A DNA stretch of 6,840 bases, from assembly GCA_050942555.1 (NCBI GenBank), contig JBMNNN010000111.1, positions 1 through 6,840 of the forward strand, given 5' to 3'. The notes below the pieces were generated by a model. That model was not told where the DNA came from. It ran no database searches and worked only from the letters and a program-made list of their open reading frames with translations. Shown piece after piece: positions 1-6,702 of the stretch; the first letter of the stretch is position 1, and each line of letters opens with the position of its first letter. The DNA is from JAAYXU01 sp050942555. Lineage in GTDB: Bacteria; Bacillota; Clostridia; Christensenellales; UMGS416. The position numbers and the translations under genes were made by a program.

Positions 1-14
1 GGGTCGGGCCGGGG

Positions 15-1331
15 TTATTCCCGCGTGCTTATCCGTTCATCGCGCAGCAGCAGGCGCGCGACCGCGGTCAGCGCGGCCAGCATCACCGCCGAGGCGATGA
101 AGAGAAGCCTGAACTGCGCAAACGGCATCGCGTCAAAAAGGGGCGTGCGCTGGATAAGCCCATAGGCGAGCCTTCCCGCGGCCGGCGCGATGAAAAGCAC
201 GATCCCGGTCGCCGTTACGTGAAATCCCTCGCTGACATCCCGCTCGCCGGGGAGAATGATCTCATAGCGATAGTTGAATGTGCTCAGCGCGTACGCCGCG
301 TTCGCGCAGCCCGATATGACGCTGCGCAGGGGCAGAAGCAGCAGATATGTTTGCGGCGCGATCAGCGCCCATACCGCAAGCTCCAGCGCAAAGGCGAGCA
401 AGCTTGCTAGGTAGATGCGCCTGTGTCCTATCCGATCCGACAGACGGCCGATATAGCGGTACACGATGATCTGCGTCAGGTACAGAAGCGTCGTGGACAG
501 CGTGATGAACTGATACGATACGCCGAGGTATCGTATCAGATACGCGCTCGTAAAGGCGAGCGAGCTGTGGGCCGCGAAATTGAAAAGCAGGCTGATAACC
601 TCAAACCGGACGAATCTGCGGTTGCGGAGCGGTATGCGGATATAGTCCCGCATGCGCACCGCCGGCGTACGCTGCTGGGCGGGCGGTTCGCTTATCCGCG
701 CATAGCTGCAGTTGGTCAGCAGCATGAATACAAACGCCGTGCCGTATATGATAAGAAAGGCCGCGCGCTTGTCTGCGACCGTATCCAGCACGCGCCCAAA
801 CGCGAGCGGAATGATTATCGCGGGAACCGTGATAAAAATCTGCCGGACAGCCAGATACCGGCCCCGGATCCGTTCGGGTATGACCGACACGAACCAGCTG
901 TTGATGGCCGGAGTGGCCGAGGCCAGCAGAAGATTGGCAGCGATCAGCGCCGATGTAAAAAAGGCCACCCGCACGCCTGCGGGCAGCAGCATCGTGATCG
1001 GAACCGACAGGCAGACAATCGATCGGGATAATGTATGGATGCGTATGATGATTCTCTTGCGCCGCTCGAACTTCCGCCAGTACAGGCTGGAAAACAGCGA
1101 TACCACGCCGCTCATCGACGGAATCAGCGCCAGATATCCAACCATCAGGTCGTTCGCGCCGATAAAGACCGCAAAGCCCGAAAGAAACGTCCCGAACGCA
1201 AGAAGCAGGAACGCGTTGTTAAATACGCCGTGGGCGATAAACCAGTTCTGGTCCTTCCGGAAGGGGTTATGTAGCAGCTCTGGATCGTTGCGGTATATGA
1301 GCGTCTCTATGATCCTGCGCAGGCTCTTCAC
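15..1331 (-). CDS. MFS transporter, 12 transmembrane helices
   Basis: This is a major facilitator superfamily permease of 438 residues, the usual MFS size, acting in the cytoplasmic membrane. About twelve hydrophobic segments can be seen (residues 39-58, 61-85, 97-119, 121-146, 161-182, 188-208, 243-266, 275-295, 306-325, 329-349, 374-393, 407-429), with a polar loop at 209-242 separating two six-helix halves. The loop after helix 8 carries MFS motif A (GRLSDRIGHRR, 295-305), and the loop after helix 2 has a basic counterpart (RKFERRKR). The substrate cannot be told from sequence; drug or metabolite efflux is only a guess. I chose the GTG start at 1331 because GGAGG lies 5 nt upstream. An ATG at 1346, five codons earlier, has only a weak GGA and remains possible. 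The gene is divergent from murG, with its own promoter at 1388-1416. Its stop is complete at the left edge. Confidence 0.85.
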   Translation of the reverse strand: MKSLRRIIETLIYRNDPELLHNPFRKDQNWFIAHGVFNNAFLLLAFGTFLSGFAVFIGANDLMVGYLALIPSMSGVVSLFSSLYWRKFERRKRIIIRIHTLSRSIVCLSVPITMLLPAGVRVAFFTSALIAANLLLASATPAINSWFVSVIPERIRGRYLAVRQIFITVPAIIIPLAFGRVLDTVADKRAAFLIIYGTAFVFMLLTNCSYARISEPPAQQRTPAVRMRDYIRIPLRNRRFVRFEVISLLFNFAAHSSLAFTSAYLIRYLGVSYQFITLSTTLLYLTQIIVYRYIGRLSDRIGHRRIYLASLLAFALELAVWALIAPQTYLLLLPLRSVISGCANAAYALSTFNYRYEIILPGERDVSEGFHVTATGIVLFIAPAAGRLAYGLIQRTPLFDAMPFAQFRLLFIASAVMLAALTAVARLLLRDERISTRE

Positions 1332-1336
1332 CTTTG

Positions 1337-1341
1337 CCTCC
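1337..1341 (-). promoter_or_regulatory. Ribosome binding site favouring the GTG start of the MFS gene
   Basis: GGAGG on the minus strand ends 5 nt before the GTG at 1331. It lies inside the coding frame if translation instead begins at the ATG at 1346. Other genes here use GGAGG with 7-9 nt spacing, which supports the GTG. The motif could also be a chance product of the Leu-Glu-Ala codons. Confidence 0.5.
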
Positions 1342-1387
1342 AGCATTGGCCATCCGGCGGTCAGTCATGTCGGGAATACCCTGAATC

Positions 1388-1416
1388 ATTATACCATCGC
1401 GCCGGACGGCAGGCAA
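1388..1416 (-). promoter_or_regulatory. Sigma-A-type promoter for the MFS gene
   Basis: On the minus strand a perfect TATAAT (-10, 1393 to 1388) is preceded, after exactly 17 bp, by TTGCCT (-35, 1416 to 1411; four of six consensus bases including TTG). Transcription should start near 1381, giving a leader of about 35-50 nt before the MFS start. It points away from the murG promoter, with about 50 bp between the two -35 boxes. Confidence 0.7.
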
Positions 1417-1440
1417 TGGAGCGTAGCGGCTGGGGTGACA

Positions 1441-1516
1441 GTATACCCGATCGCCCGCGTATACGGTGACAAATCCTCGGCCCGCGTGTATAATAAACGT
1501 CATACCGGCCGTATAC
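1441..1516. repeat. Three GTATAC palindromes around the murG promoter
   Basis: The palindromic hexamer GTATAC occurs at 1441-1446, 1459-1464 and 1511-1516. The middle copy extends to the 8-bp palindrome CGTATACG (1458-1465) and ends next to the -35 box of the murG promoter. The third falls just after the predicted transcription start. This AT-rich hexamer is uncommon in DNA this GC-rich, so three copies in 76 bp suggest an operator. No regulator is encoded in the window and the binding protein is unknown. Confidence 0.3.
1466..1494 (+). promoter_or_regulatory. Sigma-A-type promoter for murG
   Basis: GTGACA (-35, 1466-1471; five of six consensus bases) is followed by a 17-bp spacer and a perfect TATAAT (-10, 1489-1494). 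Transcription should begin near 1501, leaving a leader of about 50 nt before the TTG start. The GTG of the -35 box is also the first base triplet of a longer in-frame reading frame for murG, which shows that the longer start cannot be right if this promoter is used. Confidence 0.8.
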
Positions 1517-1540
1517 TTCGATAAGGGCTACTATCGCGAG

Positions 1541-1545
1541 GGAGG
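1541..1545 (+). promoter_or_regulatory. Ribosome binding site deciding the TTG start of murG
   Basis: GGAGG lies 7 nt upstream of the TTG at 1553, inside the longer run GAGGGAGG (1538-1545). The spacing is ideal, and it places the first residues (PDRIVLTGGGTAGH) where MurG proteins normally begin. Confidence 0.8.
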
Positions 1546-1552
1546 CACTCCA

Positions 1553-2632
1553 TTGCCCGACCGCATCGTACTTACCGGCGGCGGAACCGCCGGACACGTC
1601 ACCCCCAATCTTGCGCTCATACCGCGGTTCAAGAAAGCCGGATGGGAGGTACACTATATCGGCTCGCACGACGGCATCGAGCGCGAGCTGGCGGGCAGCC
1701 TGCCGGGCGTCGCGTACCACGCGATCCGCTCCGGGAAGCTGCGCCGCTATTTCTCATTTAGGAACCTGACCGATCCATTCCGGGTCACGGCGGGCGTTTT
1801 TGAGGCCGCGTCGATCCTGCGGCGTCTTCGCCCTCGCATCGTGTTTTCAAAGGGCGGCTTCGTGTCGGTGCCGGTCGTGGCGGGCGGATGGCTCGCGCAC
1901 GTGCCGGTCGTCATACACGAGAGCGATCTGACGCCTGGGCTTGCGAACCGCCTGTCGATCCCGCTGGCGCGAACCGTGTGCACGACGTTTCCCGAGACGG
2001 CGGCGGCTATCGGCAGCAAGGGGCTCCACACCGGGCCTCCGATCCGCCCGGAGCTCCTCGCGGGGAGCCGGGAGCGCGGGTTCGCGCTGTGCGGATTTGA
2101 TGGCAGGCGGCCGGTGCTCCTCATCATGGGCGGAAGCCTGGGCGCGCGGGCCATCAATGAGGCGGTGGACGGCATACTGCCCCGACTCACGCGGCATTTC
2201 GCGGTCGCGCATATCCGGGGCAAGGGCAATCTCAATGCAGGGCTTGGGGACCGACCGGAGTACAGGCAGTATGAGTACCTGGGCGACGAGCTGCCCGACA
2301 TACTGGCCTGCGCGGACATGGTTTTGAGCCGCGCGGGCGCGAACGCGATCTGGGAGTTCGCTGCGCTGCGAAAGCCGATGCTGCTCGTGCCGCTTCCGCT
2401 GTCAGCCAGCCGGGGCGATCAGATTAAAAATGCACGGTCGTTCTCGGACCGGGGGTGGGCCGCCGTGCTGCAGCAGGAGCAGATGACCGGCGACGCGCTG
2501 CTCGACGCGCTGCTGGACACATGGGTCAGGCGCGCGTCCATACGCGAAGCGCTTGGCGCCGCGCCACAAAATGGGCTTATGAATCTGGAGAGCGCGATAC
2601 TCGAGGCCGCGCTCGCGTCACCGCGCGGTTGA
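1553..2632 (+). CDS. murG: MurG, lipid I N-acetylglucosaminyltransferase
   Basis: MurG transfers GlcNAc from UDP-GlcNAc to lipid I (undecaprenyl-PP-MurNAc-pentapeptide), making lipid II on the inner face of the membrane for peptidoglycan synthesis. The 359 residues match the family length and its two Rossmann (GT-B) domains. The N-terminal glycine-rich loop is GGGTAGHVTP (9-18). The acceptor-side motif is FSKGGFVSVP (98-107) followed by IHESDLTPGL (121-130), the form common in Firmicutes. The second G-loop is MGGSLGARAIN (192-202). The UDP-GlcNAc-binding region is RAGANAIWE (260-268), where E268 should contact ribose, followed by PLP...DQ near 280-290. The TTG start is set by GGAGG 7 nt upstream and by the promoter at 1466-1494. 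The gene stands alone, without the mur/fts neighbours of a division-wall cluster. Its last 15 bp overlap the convergent hydrolase gene. A MurG-like paralogue with another acceptor is a less likely alternative. Confidence 0.93.
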   Translation: MPDRIVLTGGGTAGHVTPNLALIPRFKKAGWEVHYIGSHDGIERELAGSLPGVAYHAIRSGKLRRYFSFRNLTDPFRVTAGVFEAASILRRLRPRIVFSKGGFVSVPVVAGGWLAHVPVVIHESDLTPGLANRLSIPLARTVCTTFPETAAAIGSKGLHTGPPIRPELLAGSRERGFALCGFDGRRPVLLIMGGSLGARAINEAVDGILPRLTRHFAVAHIRGKGNLNAGLGDRPEYRQYEYLGDELPDILACADMVLSRAGANAIWEFAALRKPMLLVPLPLSASRGDQIKNARSFSDRGWAAVLQQEQMTGDALLDALLDTWVRRASIREALGAAPQNGLMNLESAILEAALASPRG

Positions 2633-3502
2633 TACGCCGATCCCGTCGTCGGTCAGCGTGAACACAACCGTACCGTCGCTGTCGGTGCGGAAAAGCTGTA
2701 CGGATAGCTCCTCCAGGCGCGCCAGCACCTGGGTATGCGGGTGGCCGTAGCTGTTGTCCCGGCCGCACTGCACCACCGCATAGCGGGGGTTTACCGCCTC
2801 AAGGAACGCCGACGACGACGACGTGTCACTGCCGTGGTGGGCTACCTGCAGTATATCCGCGGTAAGCGGGAAGCCTTCGTCCAGAAGATCCCGTTCCACG
2901 TCGTCTGTCATGTCGCCCGTAATCAGGAGATCGCCCCATTCGCTTTCCACCCGGACGACAGCCGAGTATTCATTCAGGTCGCTGTAGCGCGCGTCGCCGG
3001 GAGGATGCAGGAACCGCACCCGCATACCCGCAAGCGCCACCGTCTGCCCGGGGCGGGGCGCGCGCAGCTCGATGCCCGTTTCCCCGATCGCGTCCATCAG
3101 CGCGTCAAACGTGGGCGTATCGTGTACAGCGCGGGGCATATAGAGCGCGTCCACCGCGAACGATGCGAGCACTTCGGGCAGGCCGCCTATGTGGTCGCTG
3201 TGCGGGTGGGTCGCCACCACGATGCTGAGCGAATCCACCCCGCGCCGTTCCAGCTCCGCCACGACATCGTCGCCCGCCTCAGGAGGCCCGGCGTCCACCA
3301 GCAGCCAGTCGGCGCCGTTGCCAACGAGCACGCACGCGCCCTGGCCCACATCGACGAATACAGCCAGCAGGCCTTCCCCGTTCCACCCGGAACCGTCCGC
3401 AGGGCCCGCCGGCTCAGGCCGCGTTCCGTACCAGAGCGCCAGCGCCAGCAGCGCCGCGGCCATGAGCAGCAGTGTGCGCCTGCCCTTATTATTCGACGCC
3501 AT
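2618..3502 (-). CDS. ComEC-like metallo-beta-lactamase-fold hydrolase, N-terminally anchored or exported
   Basis: This 294-residue protein has the MBL fold of the type found as the C-terminal domain of ComEC/Rec2 and in stand-alone relatives. Visible motifs, counted from the ATG at 3502, are FVDVGQGAC (49-57), VDAG (69-72), the metal site THPHSDHIGG (98-107, HxHxDH), NEYSAVVR (177-184), LLITGD (192-197, metal-bridging Asp), VAHHGSD (220-226) and SYGHPH (251-256). Residues 2-8 are polar and basic (RR at 8-9), then about 13-26 are hydrophobic without a lipobox Cys, so it is probably a signal peptide or anchor placing the enzyme outside the cytoplasm. The ComEC competence channel is absent, so it is not ComEC itself. 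The substrate, possibly nucleic acid or another phosphoester, is unknown. A GTG at 3511 is an alternative start; both starts have weak ribosome binding sites. It is the last operon gene, 24 bp after the third peptidase, and its 3' end overlaps murG. Confidence 0.85.
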   Translation of the reverse strand: MASNNKGRRTLLLMAAALLALALWYGTRPEPAGPADGSGWNGEGLLAVFVDVGQGACVLVGNGADWLLVDAGPPEAGDDVVAELERRGVDSLSIVVATHPHSDHIGGLPEVLASFAVDALYMPRAVHDTPTFDALMDAIGETGIELRAPRPGQTVALAGMRVRFLHPPGDARYSDLNEYSAVVRVESEWGDLLITGDMTDDVERDLLDEGFPLTADILQVAHHGSDTSSSSAFLEAVNPRYAVVQCGRDNSYGHPHTQVLARLEELSVQLFRTDSDGTVVFTLTDDGIGVSTAR

Positions 3503-3526
3503 TGCACTCACGTCCCGCCCGGCGAA

Positions 3527-4543
3527 TCACTGGGCGTACCCTGTCTCCAGCGCCCGGACAATGAGCGCGGCCGCTCCCTCCATATCGGAGATGTCCACAG
3601 TCTCGGCCGGGCTGTGCACATAGCGGGTCGGTATCGACACCACGCCCGAAGGCACGCCGCCCCGGCTGCTTTGTATTGCTCCCGCGTCGGTGCCGCCCGC
3701 GGTCAGCACCTCGCGCTGCCATGCCACGCCGGCCCTGCGCGCCGCATCCTCCAGCCAGGCGACGACCGACGGATTGCATAGGACCGAGCTGTCCCGTATC
3801 TTTACGGCCGGCCCCCGCCCCAGGTCCACGGTGGATAGGACGCTTCCGGGTGTGTCTCCTGCAGGCGTCACGTCTATCGCCACCGCGACCGTGGGTTCGA
3901 TGCCGAAAGCCGACGTCCGCGCGCCCCGAAGGCCTACCTCCTCCTGCGCGGAGAACACCGCGTAGAGATCCATCGGAGACTCGCCGAGCGCCTTGAGCGC
4001 CTCCACCTGTACCGCGCAGCCCGCTCTGTTATCCATCGCGGCGGCGCTGACCCGTCTCCCCATGACCATGAAGTCCGACATGAAGACCGCGACGTCGCCT
4101 ATCTCGACCATATGCGCGGCCTCCTCATAGGACGCCGCGCCGATATCGACGAACATTTCATTAAACGTCAGCTTCGACGGGTCCTTGACCGTATCGCGTA
4201 GCGTTTTTGTTTCGACGCCGACGACGCCCCGCACGCCGTTCCCGAACGCCACCTGCCGGTATGCGCTGCGTATCGGGTTCACGCCGCCCACCGCGCACAC
4301 GCGCAGAAATCCGCTGCTCTCGATATGGATGACCATGAGCCCGATTTCGTCCATATGCGCCGACAGCATGACGCGGCCCTTTCCGCCGCCCCTGCGCTCG
4401 GCGATCAGGTTGCCCATCGCGTCCCGTCTGACCCTGTCCACATAGGGCGCGACCATCGCCTCGATGACATCGGCCGTATCCGACTCGCGACCGGTGGGGC
4501 CGTAGGCCCTGCACAGCCTTTCCAGCGTATCCCTCATGTCCAT
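3527..4543 (-). CDS. M42-family metallo-aminopeptidase C (third of three paralogues)
   Basis: This is a 338-residue M42 peptidase, a dinuclear-metal aminopeptidase of the TET/FrvX/YsdC/CelM group that trims N-terminal residues from peptides in the cytoplasm, usually as a tetrahedral dodecamer. The metal and catalytic residues expected from the family are all present: H63 and D65 in SAHMDEIGL, bridging D171 in AMDNRAG, catalytic E201 and ligand E202 in SAQEEVG, D224 in AIDVTPAGD, and H310 in RYVHSPAE, with GGTDAG at 283-288. The ATG at 4543 is chosen because AAAGGAGG ends 9 nt upstream; the ATG at 4564, seven codons earlier, would start before that site. Only 4 nt separate it from the stop of peptidase B, so coupled translation is likely. 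Some relatives are annotated as endoglucanase, but peptidase is the supported activity. The individual substrate preference cannot be read from the sequence. Confidence 0.92.
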   Translation of the reverse strand: MDMRDTLERLCRAYGPTGRESDTADVIEAMVAPYVDRVRRDAMGNLIAERRGGGKGRVMLSAHMDEIGLMVIHIESSGFLRVCAVGGVNPIRSAYRQVAFGNGVRGVVGVETKTLRDTVKDPSKLTFNEMFVDIGAASYEEAAHMVEIGDVAVFMSDFMVMGRRVSAAAMDNRAGCAVQVEALKALGESPMDLYAVFSAQEEVGLRGARTSAFGIEPTVAVAIDVTPAGDTPGSVLSTVDLGRGPAVKIRDSSVLCNPSVVAWLEDAARRAGVAWQREVLTAGGTDAGAIQSSRGGVPSGVVSIPTRYVHSPAETVDISDMEGAAALIVRALETGYAQ

Positions 4544-4547
4544 CGAT

Positions 4548-5579
4548 TTAGTCCTCCTTTTCAAAAAGGCGGTGAATGCGCATCAGCGTCGCGCGCAGCA
4601 GTCTCCTGCCGTTGTTGAAGTCCTGCAGCGAAAGCGCCGAAACGCCCGAATGGATATAGCGGCAGGGTATCATGATATGGGCGACCGGGACGCCTTCGCG
4701 GGCCAGCTGTATCGGCCCGGCGTCGGTGCCGCCCAGGTTACCCTCCCGGTACTGCCAGGGGATGCCCTCCTGTTCGGCGGCGCTGCGGATGAGCCGTATG
4801 AGCGCCGGGTCGGCGATCGCCGAACGCTCCATCGGCGTGATGGCCGGTCCCTTTCCGATGCGGGTCACCCGCATATGGTCGGGCACCCCGTGCATATCGG
4901 CGCAGGTCGTTCCCTCCAGCACCAGCGCCGCGTCGGGCTGTGCCCGGTGCGATGCGGCGCGCGCGCCCATGCCGCCCACCTCCTCCTGCGCGGAGAAGAC
5001 CGCGGTGACCGTGACCGGATAGCGCTCCTCGAGCGCCTCCAGCAGCAGCGCGCATCCCACCCGGTCATCGAGCGCCCGGGATTTGACCATGCCGTCTCCA
5101 AAAAGCGCAAACTCGCTGTCGAATACCACCGGGTCGCCTACCGACACCAGTTTCTGGGCAGCTTCCCGGGAGGAAGCCCCCACATCGATGACCATTTTGT
5201 CCAGCTCGATCGGTTTTTTCTGCTCGTCGTCCTTCTGCAGATGGATTGGCTTTATGCCGATGATGCCCCGGACGCCCGCGGACCCCACGAGCACCCGGGT
5301 CGACGGGAGGATCCGCGCGTCCAGTCCTCCGATCGGTATGAAATGCACAAAACCCTTCTCGTCGATGCCCGACACGAGCATGCCTACCTCGTCCATGTGG
5401 GCGTCGACCAGTACGTTCCTTTCGGGGTGCCAGTCGCCCTTTTTGATCGCGATGACGCTGCCCAGCCGGTCGATCATGACCCGGTCGGCGCAGTCGCGCG
5501 CTCTCTTCCATATAAACTGGCGCACCTCGTCCTCGTATCCCGATACGCCCGGGAGCGCCGTCAGCTCCTTCAGCAGCAC
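4548..5579 (-). CDS. M42-family metallo-aminopeptidase B (second of three paralogues)
   Basis: This 343-residue M42 aminopeptidase has the complete active-site set: H61 and D63 in DAHMDEVGM, bridging D171 in ALDDRVG, E199 and E200 in SAQEEVGGMG, E222 in LEGTTCADMHG, GGTDAG at 283-288, and H310 in CRYIHSG. Using Glu (E222) where paralogue C has Asp is a known alternative in the family and marks a different subgroup. The GTG start at 5579 is chosen because GGAGG ends 7 nt upstream. An ATG at 5585 is only 1 nt from that site, and the frame extending to 6110 is antisense-free read-through with no M42 similarity before the start. Its first 10 bp overlap the end of peptidase A, and its stop is 4 nt before peptidase C. 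The stretch QKDDEQKKP (115-123) probably forms a surface loop. The role is cytoplasmic peptide trimming; the substrate is unknown. Confidence 0.92.
   Translation of the reverse strand: MLLKELTALPGVSGYEDEVRQFIWKRARDCADRVMIDRLGSVIAIKKGDWHPERNVLVDAHMDEVGMLVSGIDEKGFVHFIPIGGLDARILPSTRVLVGSAGVRGIIGIKPIHLQKDDEQKKPIELDKMVIDVGASSREAAQKLVSVGDPVVFDSEFALFGDGMVKSRALDDRVGCALLLEALEERYPVTVTAVFSAQEEVGGMGARAASHRAQPDAALVLEGTTCADMHGVPDHMRVTRIGKGPAITPMERSAIADPALIRLIRSAAEQEGIPWQYREGNLGGTDAGPIQLAREGVPVAHIMIPCRYIHSGVSALSLQDFNNGRRLLRATLMRIHRLFEKED
4553..4557 (-). promoter_or_regulatory. Ribosome binding site of peptidase C, inside the end of peptidase B
   Basis: GGAGG, preceded by AAA, ends 9 nt before the ATG at 4543. 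It lies in the last codons of peptidase B (Phe-Glu-Lys-Glu-Asp), so ribosomes finishing B are placed to start C. It rules against the longer start at 4564. Confidence 0.8.
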
Positions 5580-6613
5580 AGCCATTCCTCCCATCCCTCG
5601 CCGATGGACCTCAGGAAGGCCGCCAGCAGCCGTCCGGCCTCGCTGAGCACGTCCCAGCGCAAAAGCTCCACCGTCGTGTGCATGTACCGCAGCGGGAACT
5701 CGATAAGGCAGAACGGCAGCCCGTCCCGCACCGCCTGCAGGCTGTCGCCGTCGGTGCCCGTCCAGCGTCCCGACACGCTGAGCGTGAAGGCTACGCCCTC
5801 CTCCCGTGCGACCGACTGCAGGCGGTCGCTCAGCGAACGCGACGGCCGCGGCCCGACTGTGATGCACAGCCGGTCGAGGGGATATGCCCGGAACGGCGGC
5901 GTATCGGGCGTCTCGGCGTGCGTCACGTCCATCACGACCGCCAGGTCGAACCCTTCCCGGTAGGCCAGCCCTTCGATGCCCGACGCGCCGGTTTCCTCCC
6001 GCGTGCCCGCGACAAACACGACCTCCGGGTAGAGCTGCACGTCTCGCAGGCGCCGCATCGCCTCGCACATGACCGCCACGCCGGCCCGGTCGTCCAGCGC
6101 CGCGCCGCACAGCGCTTCGCCCCCGGCCATCTCCCGTACCGGGGAGTTGAATGTCACGATATCCCCGACGCGCACGCGGCTGCGGGCCTGCGCTGCGTCA
6201 AAGCCTATATCGATGCACAGGTCCTCTACCGGGATTGTCTTTTTGCGCTCGTCGGGCGTGAGGACATGCGGCGGCTTGGCGCCGATCACGCCCAGAAGCG
6301 GCTCGGTGCCATGAACCCAGACCTCCTGGGCCGGAAGGATCCGCGGATCGATGCCGCCGATGCGCGCAAACCCCAGAAACCCGTCGTCATGGATATGGGT
6401 CACCATCAGCGCTACCTGGTCGATATGGGACACGACGAGCACCCGGAGACGGCCCTTCGTGCCCATGCGCGCGCATGTATTAAAGAAGGAATCGGTCCAC
6501 ACGTCATCGGTATATCGCCGAAACTGGGAGGCAACCAGCGCTGAAACATCCCTCTCCCAACCCGTGGCGCCGGGTACCGAGCAAAGCTTCATTAAAAAGG
6601 CCTTGTTGTCCAT
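5570..6613 (-). CDS. M42-family metallo-aminopeptidase A (first of three, divergent paralogue)
   Basis: This is a 347-residue M42 protein, the first gene of the operon. The metal-binding residues are kept: H63 and D65 in VSHIDQVAL, bridging D174 in ALDDRAG, E206 and E207 in GTREETG, D229 in VVMDVTHAE, and H312 in RYMHTTVE. The surroundings differ from B and C: DQVA replaces DEIG/DEVG, REETG replaces QEEVG, and WTGTDGDS (284-291) replaces GGTDAG. It is therefore probably an active enzyme with altered specificity, though a mainly structural partner subunit is possible. Cys-Cys at the C-terminus (346-347) is unusual. The ATG at 6613 follows GGAGG at only 3 nt, and no better in-frame start is near. 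Its promoter lies about 60 bp upstream. Its 3' end carries the ribosome binding site and start of peptidase B. Base composition matches its neighbours. Confidence 0.88.
   Translation of the reverse strand: MDNKAFLMKLCSVPGATGWERDVSALVASQFRRYTDDVWTDSFFNTCARMGTKGRLRVLVVSHIDQVALMVTHIHDDGFLGFARIGGIDPRILPAQEVWVHGTEPLLGVIGAKPPHVLTPDERKKTIPVEDLCIDIGFDAAQARSRVRVGDIVTFNSPVREMAGGEALCGAALDDRAGVAVMCEAMRRLRDVQLYPEVVFVAGTREETGASGIEGLAYREGFDLAVVMDVTHAETPDTPPFRAYPLDRLCITVGPRPSRSLSDRLQSVAREEGVAFTLSVSGRWTGTDGDSLQAVRDGLPFCLIEFPLRYMHTTVELLRWDVLSEAGRLLAAFLRSIGEGWEEWLCC
5587..5591 (-). promoter_or_regulatory. Ribosome binding site of peptidase B, inside the end of peptidase A
   Basis: GGAGG ends 7 nt before the GTG at 5579 and only 1 nt before the ATG at 5585, so the GTG is the better start. 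It lies within the final codons of peptidase A (around Gly-Trp-Glu-Glu-Trp), which favours translational coupling. Confidence 0.7.
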
Positions 6614-6673
6614 GCTCCTCCACCAGATTCCCTTTCGTCATGAGGACGGCGGGCGCCGCCGCTTAACGGACTT

Positions 6674-6702
6674 ATTATACCATCTCCGATCAATAAATAC
6701 AA
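6674..6702 (-). promoter_or_regulatory. Likely promoter of the peptidase-hydrolase operon
   Basis: On the minus strand a perfect TATAAT (6679 to 6674) is preceded by a 17-bp spacer and TTGTAT (6702 to 6697; TTG matches, the rest does not). Transcription would start near 6667, giving a leader of about 54 nt before peptidase A. The -10 box is convincing and the -35 box is weak, so an activator may be involved. No other promoter was seen within the four-gene run. Confidence 0.6.

Noticed and set aside
1519..1536. Small hairpin (CGATA/TATCG, 8-nt loop) in the murG leader, considered as a riboswitch or attenuator
   Set aside because: A 5-bp AT-containing stem is too weak, the leader is only about 50 nt, and no known riboswitch core is visible.
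2812..2826. GAC trinucleotide run, considered as a microsatellite
   Set aside because: Only four units, encoding the serine run after the HHGSDT motif of the MBL hydrolase; ordinary coding sequence.
2735..3781. Plus-strand open frame of 348 codons opposite the MBL hydrolase and peptidase C
   Set aside because: It is antisense to two well-supported genes, its translation is Arg/His/Ala-rich without motifs, and it has no credible ribosome binding site context.
4536..5963. Long plus-strand open frame of 475 codons opposite peptidases A and B
   Set aside because: It lies fully antisense to two genes with complete M42 motifs, has an Arg/His-rich translation typical of antisense frames in GC-rich DNA, and shows no recognisable domain.
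5586..6110. Upstream extension of peptidase B into a 520-codon frame
   Set aside because: The extra residues are low-complexity Gly/Arg/Ala-rich sequence overlapping peptidase A in another frame; M42 similarity and a good ribosome binding site begin only at the GTG at 5579.
6635..6665. GC-rich palindromic sequence in the leader of the peptidase operon, considered as a regulatory hairpin
   Set aside because: The possible stems (such as CGGC/GCCG) are only about 4 bp and overlap one another, as expected in very GC-rich DNA.
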